A stretch of 64,000 nt of DNA from Platanthera guangdongensis (GCA_039583875.1 CM077166.1:80474564-80538563); one strand, 5' to 3'. Counted from the first letter of the stretch, positions 23,580 through 36,233 are shown. Made by a program: numbers and translations. The notes: generated from the sequence alone by a model not told the origin.

Positions 23580-25003
23580 TGTTACTGCTTAAATTTCACT
23601 TATACACAATTATCACATGAAGTGCACATTTTGGCTCATTGTGGTGTGCAATTGCACACTATTCTGCTGGGGGTAAGCACATGATGCTCCCCAAGTCTCT
23701 CTTATAGTTTTTTCTTTCTGTTCTGTATGTTGGTGGCTTGTGCCCCCATTGTGAGATTTGCAGTGCAGGTGGTCAGAAAGCCCAGCCTACAGATTGTTTC
23801 CTGTATAAAACGCATGGTCGTGCGTTTTCTTTCGCATTGTTTCAGTATAATTGTGCATTTTACTCAGTGGTTTCCTGGGATTTCTGATTCGCCCGTGCGT
23901 TTGGTTCTCGCACCCGTGCGAGAAGGAATCGCACGTCCTGCCTGTTTTGGCCTTGTTCTGGGTGCTCTGTGGTTACCCGTGCGTTTTGGCCTCGCATGGT
24001 TGATTCCAACCTTGTGTGACCATTCTCGCATGCTTTTATTACTTATTCCTGATCGCACGGTCGTGCGTTTGCTTCACGCATGTTTCGGGCCGGTCGTTCG
24101 CGATCATTTCACAAAATACTCAGTTCTATTATTGCCCATGTGTTTTTCTTCACGCACGGTCTGCGCCCGTGCATTTTGCCCGTGTGTTAAGAAAATTATG
24201 CGCGATTTCTATTTAAACCGCTGTTTCTCAGGGTTTCGGGGACCAGATTTTGCAGCCGTTTTCTTCCGCCGGAAGGGGGTTTTGCCCCGTTCTTCATCCT
24301 CATAGCTAGGCCTTTTCTCCCTATGAAGTTCCCTTTCATCCATGGCATAAAGAAGTGAGATTCCACTCTACGATCTCCGCAAAGTAAGGAAGAAGTGAAG
24401 GTTTGACGTGGACAACGTAGACCAACGAGAAGACGGGCGCTTAGGAAGCGGTGACAGCCTTCCCCGACCCTGGATGCAACCAATCAGTGGCTCGCTGGAC
24501 ACGGATTGACAACCCGGTGCTTCCGCCCACGTCTATGGCAAAGACTCATTCGTTGTTTGTATCTCTACGTTTCTCTTCCACATTTCTAGGTTTTTGTATT
24601 GGATTTTCATTATTATTTGATGCAAGAACTTTGATGAACCTTGGGCTTAATGCTATTTACTATTTTTCATGCTTGTAACCGATGCGGTGGTTTGTTGGCT
24701 TAAGTTACTTGTGGTGTGAATTATTGTGTTTGCTATACTAGCAAGTGCTAGGTGTGAGCGTAGTGACGAGGTGCTCTCGACCCTCATTTCGCAAGCCTAC
24801 TCGTCCATCCGCATAGCAATTCGGTGCATAGCGGCCCGTGTAGTCTTCCATCCCGCCTTAAGGACTCCGACATAAGGACTTCAATCTCAAGTCCTCCTCA
24901 AAATTAACTCCACCTTACTGTGTTTCCTCGAGATCAATACTTGGGAAAATTCTCCCATTTTATATTACTTGTGCGACCGGTACACTTGCCGTTCAACGCA
25001 TCA
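23580..25003 (+). repeat. 5' LTR of Athila-like element P (left end approximate)
   Basis: Ends in acttgccgttcaacgcatca directly before a tRNA-Asp-type primer site, the usual arrangement in Athila elements. A TATA-like TATAAAA lies at 23803-23809. Between 23800 and 24190 the word CGTGCG and its complement CGCACG occur about a dozen times, in places as a palindrome (CGCACGGTCGTGCG near 24055). The start could lie anywhere from 23579 to about 23730. Confidence 0.6.
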
Positions 25004-25009
25004 AGTTTT

Positions 25010-25028
25010 TGGCGCCGTTGTCAGGGAA
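25010..25028 (+). other. Primer-binding site of element P (tRNA-Asp type)
   Basis: TGGCGCCGTTGTCAGGGAA, seven bases after the LTR end. It matches the complement of the plant tRNA-Asp 3' end apart from changes in the GTCAGGG part. This primer is typical of Athila-type Ty3/gypsy elements. Confidence 0.85.
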
Positions 25029-25215
25029 CACAGCCTTGTGGGTTGTTGGAGAGGGAGACATGAGATTGCTTTCGTTTTCCTTTGTAAATCGCTTTTGTTT
25101 TGTTCTATTTCTGTTTATCTTGCTTTTTTTTTCTTGTTTGTTTAGGCAACTGTAGTGATATATTGTTGGATTTAGTAATTTGCAAAATTTATTTTGAATC
25201 TGCTATTTCGACACC

Positions 25216-26277
25216 ATGTGGGGTTATTTGTATGCCCGATGTCGTTGGTGTGGAATTTCCTCCCATGTTAGTCATGAATGCCCTACGAGAGATATTGAGC
25301 ATAATCCTCAGCGCACAATGCATGAGATGCTGTTTTTGTACAACCCTTCAAACACTGTGCCCCGAGCTTATGGCTATTTGTCCTCGCCACATACACCATT
25401 CTCATATTCCTCTTTGGCCCCACAAGGACCGCAGAGTACTGGGAGAAAGTGTTTGTATTGTCATAGAATAGATCATGTCCTGAATAATTGTGCCGAGTAC
25501 CTCCGTATTATGGAAGAGGATGATGAGCCGGACATTCGGATCATCCCGACTCCTACCCTCGGTGGCACACCTTCATTGTCTGGTTATGTGACCCTGTCAC
25601 CTTAATTTTTTGAAGGGAATGATGCGGATACAACCACTAGATGTGTGGTTGATCTAGGCTTCGACGTGGCTAAGCCCATCTCTCCTGTGCATACATCTCT
25701 AAGCGTGGAGCTGATTCTTTGTGAGGAACATGTGCTTGACTTTTATCCAAGCAATGTTCTTCCTCCTTTTGTGCATTCTACTACAGTCGTTTCTCACGAC
25801 ATTTTCGATGATGCATCGCAAGTTGAGGCTTGTGATATATGGATTATTTCCACTCCCGTGGAGGAGGACAACCTTCCCGGTGTCGAGGATTCTCCCTCAA
25901 CACCAGTAGAGGAAGTCCAAGTCTTGGTGGAGGCCTCTATGGATCCTGCCGAGCCTTGTTGCATTATCGACAATGCCGATGATATTTTTCTACCTCAGCC
26001 TCTGGGGAGTGAGACCGGGATCACTCCCCCGATTAGTTCCTTATGTTCCTTGTCTCTTTAATTTCTTGATCCCCCTTCTCTATCTGAGCATGTGCAGGTT
26101 GAGTCTCCACAGGTACTTCAGGAGGACTTGGAGCACTCTGCTCAAGTCAATTATCACATCATCCTTATATGCGAGGAGGTTGATCCCTCCTCCATTGAGG
26201 AATCCTCATTCGTTGTCTTCTCCTCCTGCAGACCTGCTGTGGATGATAGCTTGCAGGGCAAGGTTTTTTTTTGTTAG
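25216..26277 (+). pseudogene. Element P ORF with two CCHC zinc knuckles
   Basis: One frame of 354 codons broken by two TAA stops (25603-25605 and 26059-26061) and ending with TAG at 26275-26277. Within the first 130 codons are two perfect CX2CX4HX4C knuckles: CRWCGISSHVSHEC near residue 9 and CLYCHRIDHVLNNC near residue 80. The rest is acidic and Pro/Val/Ser-rich with no motif I recognise. Zinc knuckles of this type bind nucleic acid in retroelement Gag, but no capsid domain is visible. It starts about 190 bp after the primer site, where gag would begin. A tgtttgtttag acceptor-like tract lies at 25136-25146. It is the only coding sequence visible in P. I do not know a named family for it. Confidence 0.6.
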
Positions 26278-28226
26278 ATGAGTGAGGACCATGCCTCCTC
26301 CTTATCTTACATTCTGTTTCCTTTACTTGAAGTTTGTAGGTATTATTATTCAGGTAGAGGGGTTACTGTTCTATCACCGTATCGGTACCCATTACTGACA
26401 CTGATATTAGGACAGTTGCCTGTTCATTTTTTATTTCATAGTCCCATTAGCTAGAACTATATGTTAGTCGAACAAGTCGTGCTGGGATGATAGTAACCCC
26501 AGTAGTTATCTTACTTCTATTGCATTGTTATTTTCGTAGTTAGAGTAGTTAATTACTTTTTATTCAGTTTCAGTATATCTATTTTCTTTTGTTTTTGTGA
26601 AGCTCACCCCTACAGGTATACATTACACCTTCAAATGTCGGGTTCGCTTCAGATTTTCACGCATCTTCTGGTATGCTCACTTGCTGAGCATTGGGTAACT
26701 TCTCCCCTAGCTGCCCGTTTTGATTTTCACTGTCATATCATTATGTTGTGATGCTTAGATTAAGTCTGGGGGAGAGCCACGCGTTGTTACCCACTCACGT
26801 GCACATCTCATTTGCATTCTAGAAGCTTTTGTTGTAATATTTTGGTATGTTAATCTACATCGCACACCACAACACCAACTTGAGCGCGTGCTTAAATTTT
26901 TGCACGTACCGAGCTCATTTATTTCTTGTACGCAAAGTAAAGAATTCTATGTTGGCTTAGGATTGTGTGGCGGAGTAAAATGTTGACTCCTTGAGTGTTC
27001 CTAGCCATGCACTCATGCTCACTTAAAGTTTTGTGTAGACTAAAATTCTTTGTATGCTTTTAGTTTTTATTTTTTCTATTAGCGTAGATTTTGTTTAATG
27101 TACTCTAGTTTTGAGTCCGGTTGTGAATCAAATGGTGGCGTAGAATTGTGTGTCGGCGTTCAGTAGCCTCATATTGCTCGAGTCGAGAGGAAGGTCGATC
27201 TTTCTCGGTGACTAAGAACTTGCCCCTAGTTATTCTCAAAGCATGGGTACATGGTGAGTCAAGTGCGCGCGTGATGTAGGCCGTCACTTTGTTCTAGTTT
27301 GAGACTTGTACCATTCCCGACATCTTTCCGTTGTAATCCCTGTTGAGCATATCCCTTCCTTTGTCAACCCTACGCCTCGCTACCAAAGCCATATAACCTC
27401 TCCTACTCGTACACCGGAATGTTATCGCTCGGTTATTTTGCAGTTTTGTGGTTTTGTTGCGTTCTGTGTGGTTGTTGTGCGGAAGCTTCATACCGCTTAT
27501 GGTGTTGCCGTGTTTTCGGCTTGTTTTAGTTGTTTGGTTAAAAAAATATAATAGAGATGAAAAAAAAATTCCCGATGTGGAATATAAAAAAGATACGGAA
27601 AATAAATAAATAAAAATATTTATAAATTTGTTGAGTTGGTTTTATAGTTGTGAAATTTTGATATATTGTTTTCGTTGTGGGCGTGCACGCACCATTAAAA
27701 GTCCAAGTCTAGTAGCGCGGTGCATGTGGTTGTCATTGTGTAGCTGTGTGTATTTTCGAGTGGTTTCATTTTGGGTGTGCGTATCCATCGTGTCTATCTT
27801 TGTATACCCCGCCTACCCTTAAGCCTTCATTATACTTCAAGTCCTATAGATTCATGCTTGAGTCAAACTAGTGTCGTGGAGAGAGTGTGAACGAGCGAGC
27901 TTATGGTCATCGACATTGGTGGATTCCTTTGGAGATCCTCTCGAGACCCTGTCTTTGGCAATGCTCACCTCACTGTCCGTCTACTTTCGTTTTACGCGCA
28001 ACCGGATGATTCGTCGTGATTCACATTAGGAGTATAAGTAATATCTTCTTTACGCTTCTGGAAATTAGAAAATATTGTGTATATTTAGAATTTTCTTCTA
28101 CTATTTCTCTTTGTGCATGAGAGTGCGACTTCTCTTGGTACTCTATTCGTGCAGTTGCTAAGCCAACTAGTTTTCTTTCTCTCCGCCTAGCGATATTTGC
28201 TCGGGACGAGCAAATATTTAAGTCTG
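26278..28226 (+). mobile_element. Element P 3' region, cut by element H
   Basis: No coding sequence. It holds a polypurine-like taagtctgggggag at 26762-26775, and at 28193-28225 the ttgctcgggacgagcaaa hairpin phrase followed by ttaagtct that in Athila-type elements precedes the 3' LTR. Element H entered right at this tract, so the 3' LTR of P is not seen here. Confidence 0.5.
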
Positions 28227-30276
28227 TGAAAGTTAGGGGTTAGATCTGGTATACTCTAGAGGGGGGTGAATAGAGTATCTTAAGGTTTTAAAAACTTTTG
28301 CTGTAAATAAACCTTAGTCCTAAAATAATCTGATCTAACACAGGATCTGCAAATATAAAATATCACAAACACAACAAACCTAATTAGCACAGCCACAGCA
28401 AGAACAAAAGAAAAGGGAAACACAGACAACACAATAATTTTATAGTGGTTACCCAACCTGGGTACATCCACTCTTCTACCACCTTGGTAGGAATCTACTC
28501 AGGTTTTTAATCAGGTGACTGCCACCAATGAGCTTTTGATCAGGTGCTCAAAAACCAAACCTCAAGTCTTTTGATCAAGTGACTTTCAACCAGGAATAAA
28601 TTTTGAAGGGAGTTAAGAACCCCTTATACAGTGGGGGTGAGAGAGTGATTTTTGTCTTCTCTTTCTCAGATACAACTGAGAAGACTTTTGTGGATATTGA
28701 TTTTAGCAAAGAGCTCCCCTTGAGATATTGAATGGTTCAGGAAAGATGGAGCTTTGCTTCAGGGTGATAGGTCTTCAAACTTGTAGTCTTGACCAGAAAG
28801 TATCCAGGAACTTCTTGACTGATAGAGTATTGGTTGTCCTCTGAAGTATCCTGGGAAGAAGACTCTTGATCTTGAATATATGTTCTTCTTTCTTCTTCAG
28901 CATGCTGATGTTTCTCTAATCTAGGGCTTGTTTCTCTGTATCAGTGTACTCTGTATTGTTGTGTGATTGATATGCTATTCCAGAGAACTATTTATTGTCT
29001 TGTGTATCCTGTCTTCTATCGAGAGAGATGAAGAAATCCTTTTTATATTTTCAATATAAATTTTCCATTTGAAATTTGAATTTCTTATGCATTCATTACT
29101 GACGGCCTGGAGATTATTTGCATTGATTGATTTCCCCAACTGTCCCATGGAAAAACGACAGGCAATAATCCTGATGAAGACCGTAATCAATGCTTGCTTC
29201 TAACGGTAATATTCAGAGAATATTTATGCATTGATTACTCAGGAATTATTGCAATAAAGGAGAGACAGAGGGAGGGAAATTTTTAAGTCTGGAACTTTAC
29301 AAAATTCGTTGAGCAGAATTCGTCGATCTGTGTCCAAAGTTCGTCGAACAGAGAAGTCAAGTTCGTCGACCAGATGATGGTTGTTTGTCGAGCTGAGATC
29401 CAAGATCGTCGACCTAAGAACTGACAACTGCTTTCTCTAGACCCGTCAATTCTGTGCATCAGGTTCGTCGAGCTGAGAATATAACTTCGTCGACTGAATA
29501 ACAGAACTCCATGTTTTCTTGGACTTGAGAATCTTGAAGTAACATGTCCAGAAATTGTCGACCTCAGAACTGGGCTCGTCGGCCTTAGAACTAGTTTCGT
29601 CGAGCTAAGAACTTCTAACTGCTACTTGATAATTCTTGCCAAGACTGTGTTCTAAGTTGGTCGAGCTGAGAAGGTGAGTTCATCTACTGGAGTGTGATTC
29701 TGGACTTAGAGTACTTAGTTGTTTTTGGTCTTATAGTGTTAAAGTAGATGATCTAGAAATCGTCGAACTAAGATCCAAATTCGTCGAGCTGATATTCTTA
29801 CTTCGTCGACTGGAGTGTGAAGCTGGACTTCAAATACTTAGATGTTTCTGGAATAAGATGTTGAAGTAGAATACCAAGAGATCGTCGACCTGAGAACTAA
29901 GTTCATCGACCTGAGAACTAAGTTCTTCGACCTGAGAACTAAGTGAAGAATTCTGGACTTGGTATTGAAGTATACTCTGGAATTCGTCGACTTGAGATTC
30001 AAGTTTATCGAGCCCAGCTTAGAGAATTTTCTCTGATTTCGTCGAGCTGAGAATGACTTTCGTCGACTTGAGTTCGACGAACGTCAAACTCATTTTTTGA
30101 GTTTTAGATTTCTCTAAGTCTGGAGTCTTCTGCAGTCTGTTGATGGCTGGTACATGTGGTGTTGACTCTAAGGACATGACCTAGACTCTAGAACTTATAC
30201 ATGACCCTGGCTATACATGTTGGGTCAAACATCCTAATTTAGTGAACCTAGCCCAAATCCAACTAGGGATCCAACA
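28227..30276 (-). repeat. 3' LTR of element H (about 2050 bp)
   Basis: Starts TGAAAGTTAGGGG and ends GGGATCCAACA. In minus-strand reading it starts TGTTGGATCCC and ends CTATTCACCCCCCTC-TTTCA, the same kind of end as the LTRs of I (cacccccctctag-ctttca). Between 29300 and 30090 it carries about 23 copies of a TCGTCGA word, mostly followed by (C/G)CTGAGAA. Confidence 0.82.
29304..30082. repeat. Interspersed TCGTCGA words in H LTR
   Basis: Around 23 words of type TTCGTCGACCTGAGAAC, 20-60 bp apart, with non-repeated sequence between them. Near 30060 two arms face each other (TCGTCGACTTGAGTTCGACGA), giving a palindrome. The same word fills the spacer at 33586-33862 and fragment L. Confidence 0.9.
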
Positions 30277-30290
30277 ATCTCTCCCTATTT
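30277..30290 (-). other. Polypurine tract of element H
   Basis: Minus strand AAATAGGGAGAGAT directly before the 3' LTR; primes plus-strand DNA synthesis. Confidence 0.8.
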
Positions 30291-30813
30291 GGGTAAGATC
30301 ACTAATTACAGACTCATATTAATAACAAAGCAATAAAAACATATATCTGGCATGAACAATTTAAAATATGCAACAGATATATATATATACACAGAGCTTT
30401 GTACCAGAATATTAACAGACAGTTTTAAAATAATCAAAAGACTTAAACTGTTCAAAGTTCATTTCTTCTTCTTCTTCTCCTTGTGCTTCTCCTCTTTGGC
30501 TTTGTCTACAGATTGTGTAAATATAATATCATTGTTGGGATCTGCAGCTTGAGCCTTGGTCATTGTCATGTCAGCAACGCCAATGACATTAAGAGATGTA
30601 GTCATGGGCACAACTTCTTCTGGATGCAGTTTCATATATAATCATCAACATTAAAAAACTTGTTAGTCTTAGCAAACCTGTTTAGTTCTTCCTTTCTGTA
30701 CATAGACATTGTAGAGTATTGAGAGGTATCCTTCCCTTCAGCTTTAGCTTTGTTAATCATGGAAAGGCCAACAAGTTCTTAGAACCTGGCCATCCTAGCT
30801 GTTGTAGTTGTCT

Positions 30814-33484
30814 CTAGATCCTCAAATGGTACAGGTAGGGAAGCAGGTCTTTTGGGGCTTTCAGCCTTTTGGTGTTCAGGGAATTTTTGTTGTTGTTGTT
30901 GTTGTTGATGTTGCTGATGTTGTTGTTGGTGCTGCTTGCTAGATGAATAATGTCTTTGATGGCTGCTTCCTGAAGATGAGGATCTACCCTGCTGTCTTTG
31001 ATAAGTTTGAAATTAGGTAGTCCTTTGAGTTGATGAACTTGAAGCACCAGCTGCTGGAGGAGGAGGAGGAGGAGGAGGGTCTCTTATGAATCTCTGTAGA
31101 GGAGGAGAATATCTTCTGCTTCTCTTTCTTTCTGTTCATTCTTGGATAGCCACATCTATGATGGCATGCCCTTATAAGGTGTGATCTTTTGAAGTATATA
31201 ATATGGTGTGTCATTTGCTGGATTTAATTTTGGTGCAGGAGGTGGAGTAGCTTTCCTCTTCTTAGATACTTTCTTTTTCTTTGGCTCATCATCAGAGTCT
31301 TCATCATCATCATCATCAAAATCTTGAGGAGCATTATATAAGGCATCAATGGCCTTTAGTATTGATTTATCAATGGGCTTTTCAGCCTGAGTAGAAACTA
31401 GAGGTAGAGTTGGAACTAGAACTGGAGCAGGAGCTGGAGCTGGAGAACTGTACACTTCAGTGCTTTCAGCAACTGACTTATTTTCCTCTTCTATATCTGC
31501 CATGATCAGTGCATCAAGATCAGGCATAGGTGAATCATCCATTACAAAAACTGGAACAGAAATGGCTGCTGGAGGGGATGAAATGAGGGAAACAACTCTG
31601 AGTGGAGATGGAATTGCTGGGACCTCTAGAGTAGCAAAAATGGCCTTGAGTTGCTTGGCAACTTTGGGGCTTATGGGTGAGGTATATGGAATTATAGCAA
31701 AAGATGTCTTAGTGCTGTATTCTGGAAGAAGGTTCAAATGAACTATATCAAAAGTTTTCAATAAATTTAACAAATCTACTATGGGATTGATAAAGAAATA
31801 ACCAACAGTTATTTCTTAGCCAACACAGGCTCATCCAAGTCCATATCAGACTCAATAAAATCAATTAAATCAAGTAATTCTTGATCAGCATCTGCTGCTT
31901 CTTTATCAAGTACTTCTTTATCAGCTTCTGCTGCTATCCTGTCTGCTGTTTTTATTTTTGTTGGTACTATTGCTGTTACTGCTGCTGCTGCTTCTTATGC
32001 TGCTGCTTCTTCTTCATGGAGTATCTCTCACTGCCTGGTTTTAGTGGATACTGAAGCCAGACCCCTAACTGAAGTGGAAGGAGTAGAGAGAGCAGATATC
32101 TATGCAGCATGAGAAGATATGGAAGTAGCAAGAGGTGAAATAGCCTCTGCTATAATTTCTTTGAGGAGGGGAGTAAGCAGTGCAATGAGAGATGGAATAA
32201 TGGAGGGATCCAATTGTGGAGTGGTAGAGGGTGTGGCAGAGGGTGTTGGAATGGAGACAGACAGAAGTGGGGATGGTAGTAGTTGGTGGAGTAGGAGGGA
32301 GAGCATCTTGCATGTGGACATCTGGAAGAGAGGAAGTATGAGGAGGGGAAGTAGGTAGAGTAAAGAATGGGATGTTGTCCAGATAGTGTGGTAAGGGAGA
32401 TGAAGTTGGTGATGAAATGGGTGTACCATGGTGGGATTGAGGTGGGGTTGGTTGTGGTGATTGAGATGGAGAAGTTTGTTGAGATTCCTGAAGAGAGGAT
32501 GTTAGTGATATCAATTTGTGGAGAAGGTGCAAGAGAGGAAGCTGGAGTAGGAATATGAAGAGGTTGTTATGGTTGTTGTTGTGGTTATTGTTGTGGTTGT
32601 TGAAGAGAAGGAATGGTGGAAGAGGATGGAGATTGGTGTGCCATCTGAGGATGAGGTTGGATGGCTGGAGGTGATGGAGGTGGAGGAGGGATCTCATCAG
32701 TAGGGTGGGAAGTGGCTGGATCAGCCCTAGTACTCTCAGAAGCCCTGGTGGAAGAGGAGGGAGCCTTGGAGGGCTTGGTGATGGTCCTCTCCCACCTACC
32801 AAAAAGGGCACAGGTGAGCCTCTTAGAGGCATTGATGAATATGGTCTGGGAGACCAGGGATTCAGCAGTTTTTTCCTTTAGGAAGATCCCTAATATCCTT
32901 CCAAAGCAAACCTCTTTCCTTTTATTCTTTTTCTTAATCAGATCAAACATGATCTGAGCCCAGTTCACCTTTTTCTTGTTAACCACTGCACACATGACCA
33001 GGAATTGGTGCATGGTTATATAGTCATGGGCGGTGTGCTTGCCCAACAACACTTTTCCCACAATATCTACTAGGAATTTAAATTCAACAGACAGGTGCTT
33101 CTTAAGCAGTTTGTTAGGGGTTAGTCCAGAATAACCCATCATACTTAGCATCATATCAAACTCCTCAGTATCCATTTCCAATTCTTCTTCACCATTACTT
33201 AATCCAAAAATTTCTGTTAAAACGGCGGGGGTGAGGGAAACAACATTACCGGCTATAGTTCCAGTCATGGTGTTGTCATCTGTTGTAGAAGAAGTATACA
33301 CCCACTCTCCGATCTCAGTAGCAGATATCTTTATTCTAGTGGACAGCAGATTTTTCAGTTGCTGGTCTTCAAGCAGTTGCAGGATTCCCAGGAAGATTGG
33401 GTCTCAATGCTGGAAGGAATCGAAATCGACATCAAAGCCGGTGTAAAATTTCATTGTTGCAAGAGTTCATGTTGGAATCTCCAT
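30814..33484 (-). pseudogene. Element H ORF3
   Basis: Third ORF of a SIRE-like element, starting at the ATG at 33484, eight bases after an acceptor-like CCCTTGCAG. The N-terminal module (KFLVDIVGKVLLG, HDYITMHQFLVMC, KKKNKRKEVCFGRILGIF, NASKRLTCALFGRWER) is shared with L and more distantly with I. A Pro/Ser/Gln-rich middle follows, then a Lys-rich stretch (KKKKVSKKRK) like a nuclear signal, and an Asn/Gln-rich tail from a (GTT)n run near 30890-30930. No signal peptide or membrane segment is evident. Early stops and at least three frameshifts (near 32800-32430, 32100 and 31200) break it. Function unknown. Confidence 0.72.
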
Positions 33485-33585
33485 TAGAGTACCTGCAAGG
33501 GAAAAAACGATGATCAAGTGCAAAGGAATTGAAAGCGCGGGATGGAGGTCAAAGAAAACCTAGATATAAGGTTTTCCATAATATG

Positions 33586-33862
33586 AATCGACAAACTCCA
33601 TTCCATGAAAAATAAAATAATTCTTCAATCTGAGGTCGACGAAATAATTTGCAGTTAAATAATTCGCCGAACTTAGTATGAAGATTTGAAGACATTTCGT
33701 CGAGCTCCGTTCGACGAAAGTTTTCTGAAGTAGATTTGTCGATCTCCGGTCGACGAACATAACTTCACTCACAGAGAGTTCGTCAATCTCCGTTCGACGA
33801 ATATCTCAAGAACTTTCCCCAGTTCCTCGAACTCCGTTCGACGAACTGTGGCAAATTCGTCG
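33586..33862. repeat. TCGTCGA words in the pol-ORF3 spacer of H
   Basis: About eight words, here often as facing pairs TCGTCGA-nCTCCG-TTCGACGAA (for example 33750-33770, 33780-33800 and 33825-33845). The same core word as the H LTR, at a site where element I carries its own LTR word. Confidence 0.88.
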
Positions 33863-33914
33863 AGTGCAGACAGAAATTAAACTAAGGCTTCTCCATTGAT
33901 CATTCCAAGCTGAT

Positions 33915-35389
33915 TTATAAAGAACAAGTGATTTTTTCATCCAAGGGTTTGGTGAAAATTTCAGCTCTTTGTAAATCAGGGTAGATATAGACAAGTTTAA
34001 TTTTGTTTTTGTCTACACACTCTCTAATGAAATGATGCTTAATGTCTATATGCTTAGTCCTACTGTGATGGACTGGATTCTGTGCTATGGTTATAGCACT
34101 TGTGTTATCACATACGAGAGTTGAATTATTTAAGTTGAAACCATAGTCTAGGAGTTGGTTTTGGATCCACAACATCTGGGAACAACAACTGCCAACTGCT
34201 ATATACTCTGCTTCAGCAGTTGATGTGGACACAGATGACTGCTTCTTACAAAACCAAGAGACTAATCTCATACCAGGGAACTGGCAAGTTCCTGAGGTAC
34301 TTTTTCTGTCAACCCTGCATCCAACAAAGTCAGCATCTGAGTGTCCAGTTAACTTAAATTCTGACTCAGTAGGATACCATAGGCCTAGATTAGGACAACT
34401 CTTTATATATCTCAAAATTCTTTTTAGAAAAATTAGGTGAGATTCTTTAGTGTTCACTTGGAACCTAGCACAAAGGCATGTGGCAAACATGATATCAGGT
34501 CTACTAGCTGTAAGATATAATAGGGACTCAACAATGCCCCTATATAACTTCTGGTCAACAGGTTTCCCATGTGGATCAGAATCTATTACAACATTAGTAG
34601 CCATAGGTGTTTTCTTTGCTGAGGCATCAGCCATCCCAAACTTCTTAAGAAGTTCTTTAGCATACTTAGCTTGGGAGATGAAGATGCCATCAGGTAGCTG
34701 CTTTACTTGGAGACCAAGGAAGTAGGAGAGCTCACACATGCTACTCATCTCAAACTTAGAATGCATGAGGTCAGAAAACCTCTTGCATAGTTTAGAGTCA
34801 GTAGATCCAAATATGATGTCATCCACATAGATTTGTACTAACACGATTTTATCCTTATGGTGTCTAGTGAATAGTGTTTTATCTACTATGCCTTTAGTGA
34901 ATTCATGCTCTAACAGAAAGCTAGCTAAGGTCTCATACCAAGCTCTTGGAGCTTGTTTTAGACCATAGAGGGCTTTATGCAATTTAAATACATGATAAGG
35001 ATGGGTTGGAGAGATGAAACCTAGAGGTTGTTCAACATAGACTTCTTCTTTTAGTACTCCATTCAGAAAAGCACTATTTACATCCATTTGATACACCTTA
35101 AGCTTCTTGTAGGCAACATAGGCAAGAAAAATTCTGATTGCCTCTAACCTTTTAACTGTTGCAAAGGTCTGATCATAGTCTATACCTTCTTCCTCCCTAT
35201 AACCTTGAGCAATAAGCCTAGCCTTGTTCCTCACAATTACACCATGGGCATCTAGTTTGTTTCTATATACCAATTTGGTTCCAATGACTGGGTAGTCTTT
35301 TGGTATTGGAACCAAATCCCAAACTCTATATCTCTCAAACTGGTTTAGTTCCTCTTGCATAGCAATGATTCAGTGGGGATCCTGCTCAG
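33915..35389 (-). pseudogene. pol: Element H pol, RT and RNase H
   Basis: A long open frame (481 codons from the Met at 35360). RT motifs: [43 protein letters not shown] and YVDDIIFGS near residue 180. RNase [41 protein letters not shown] and the closing EIFTKPLDE. The usual [10 protein letters not shown] block reads [14 protein letters not shown] just upstream of the Met at 35360 sits where related elements have Trp ([13 protein letters not shown]). RT and RNase H look complete, but integrase is missing upstream. Confidence 0.9.
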
Positions 35390-36012
35390 CATCATGTATG
35401 GATTGAGGCTCAACTTGAGAGAGAATATAGGCATACATCAAGTCTTGGTTGAGTTGATGCCTTGTCTGTATACTTGCTGACATGTCCCAATCACTTGAGA
35501 TCTAGGGTGATCCCTAAGTGTGATAAAGTCAGTGGGTGGAGTTGGTTCAGCAACAACATTTTGAATTAATTCCTCTTGTGGAATTGAGTTTGCTGTTGGA
35601 TGAGGTTGAACTTCTTCCAACTGTTCTTCTTCATTGTCTTCATCAACCTATGGAGAAGGATGTGTTGGGGCCTCTTGGGTGAGGCTTAGACCATCCAAAT
35701 TCTCACACAAGTGAGGTACCTGCAAAGGATTACTGGTAGAAATCTCTTTCTCCTGATAAGCTTCATCACATAATTGGCTTATGGAGATGAGGTTATGTTT
35801 GAGTCCTCTTACATAAGTCACTTTCTTGAAGGTGACTGCTCCAATTTTCACTTCTCCATAGCCTTCTGACTAGCCACACTTTGAATCACCAAAGATTACC
35901 TTTGGTCCCAGCTTGGACTTGTAGTTAATTAAATTATCCTTGCTGTCAGTCATATGTTTGGAGCATCCACTATCCAGGTACCATAGTTGATTAACTACTG
36001 GACAACCCTTTT
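35390..36012 (-). pseudogene. pol: Element H pol, protease and linker, integrase deleted
   Basis: Begins with NQLWYLDSGCSKHMT, the SIRE-type protease active site, then a GAG-pre-integrase start (KVTYVRGLKHNLISISQLCDEAYQ). Near 35755 it jumps straight to the acidic linker that normally lies between integrase and RT (NLDGLSLTQEAPTHPSP, then EEVQPHPT). The whole integrase is therefore lost. A TAG near 35648 and a frameshift near 35440 break the linker. Without integrase the element could move only with help from another copy. Confidence 0.8.
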
Positions 36013-36031
36013 CCTGCAATGAAATCAGTTA
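36013..36031 (-). promoter_or_regulatory. Gag-pol boundary of H: stop plus TTGCAGG
   Basis: Minus strand: gag ends VSWVKNN, then TAA, CTGATTTCA and TTGCAGGAA, leading into the protease frame. The pyrimidine-rich TTGCAG is a plausible 3' splice site. Elements I and M have the same arrangement. Confidence 0.55.
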
Positions 36032-36233
36032 GTTGTTCTTGACCCAGGATACCTTGGGTCTTTTATATTGCTGATATTAAAAATTAGATATCACAGAAAA
36101 TTCTGGTTGAGATTTGTATCCTAATGGATGATATCTTTTGGGTTGAATTATCCAATCAGCTAATGAATTAAATGGTTTTCTAGATTAAATAGAGTGGCTG
36201 TTATGGTTATAATTTTTGTTAAGTCTTTCTGGG
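36032..36233. other. Junction between H and inverted fragment L
   Basis: The end of H gag (minus strand) fades near 36070-36190, and the plus-strand L repeats start at 36234. No LTR or target duplication marks the join, so it looks like a rearrangement, not an insertion. Confidence 0.4.

Larger units (their letters stand above)
28227..36060 (-). mobile_element. SIRE/Maximus-like copia element H (partial)
   Basis: Read on the minus strand: end of gag, protease, a deletion that removed integrase, RT, RNase H, a repeat-filled spacer, a third ORF, polypurine tract and 3' LTR. The order gag-pol-ORF3 with a long LTR is that of SIRE/Maximus elements. Gag and the 5' LTR are missing on the right, where the sequence meets the inverted fragment L. 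The left end sits at gtctg (28222-28226), the expected target site; the matching right copy is gone. Confidence 0.85.

Noticed and set aside
26762..26775. taagtctgggggag as the polypurine tract ending element P
   Set aside because: No LTR start follows it, and a second candidate at 28193-28225 fits the Athila pattern better; kept only as a note.
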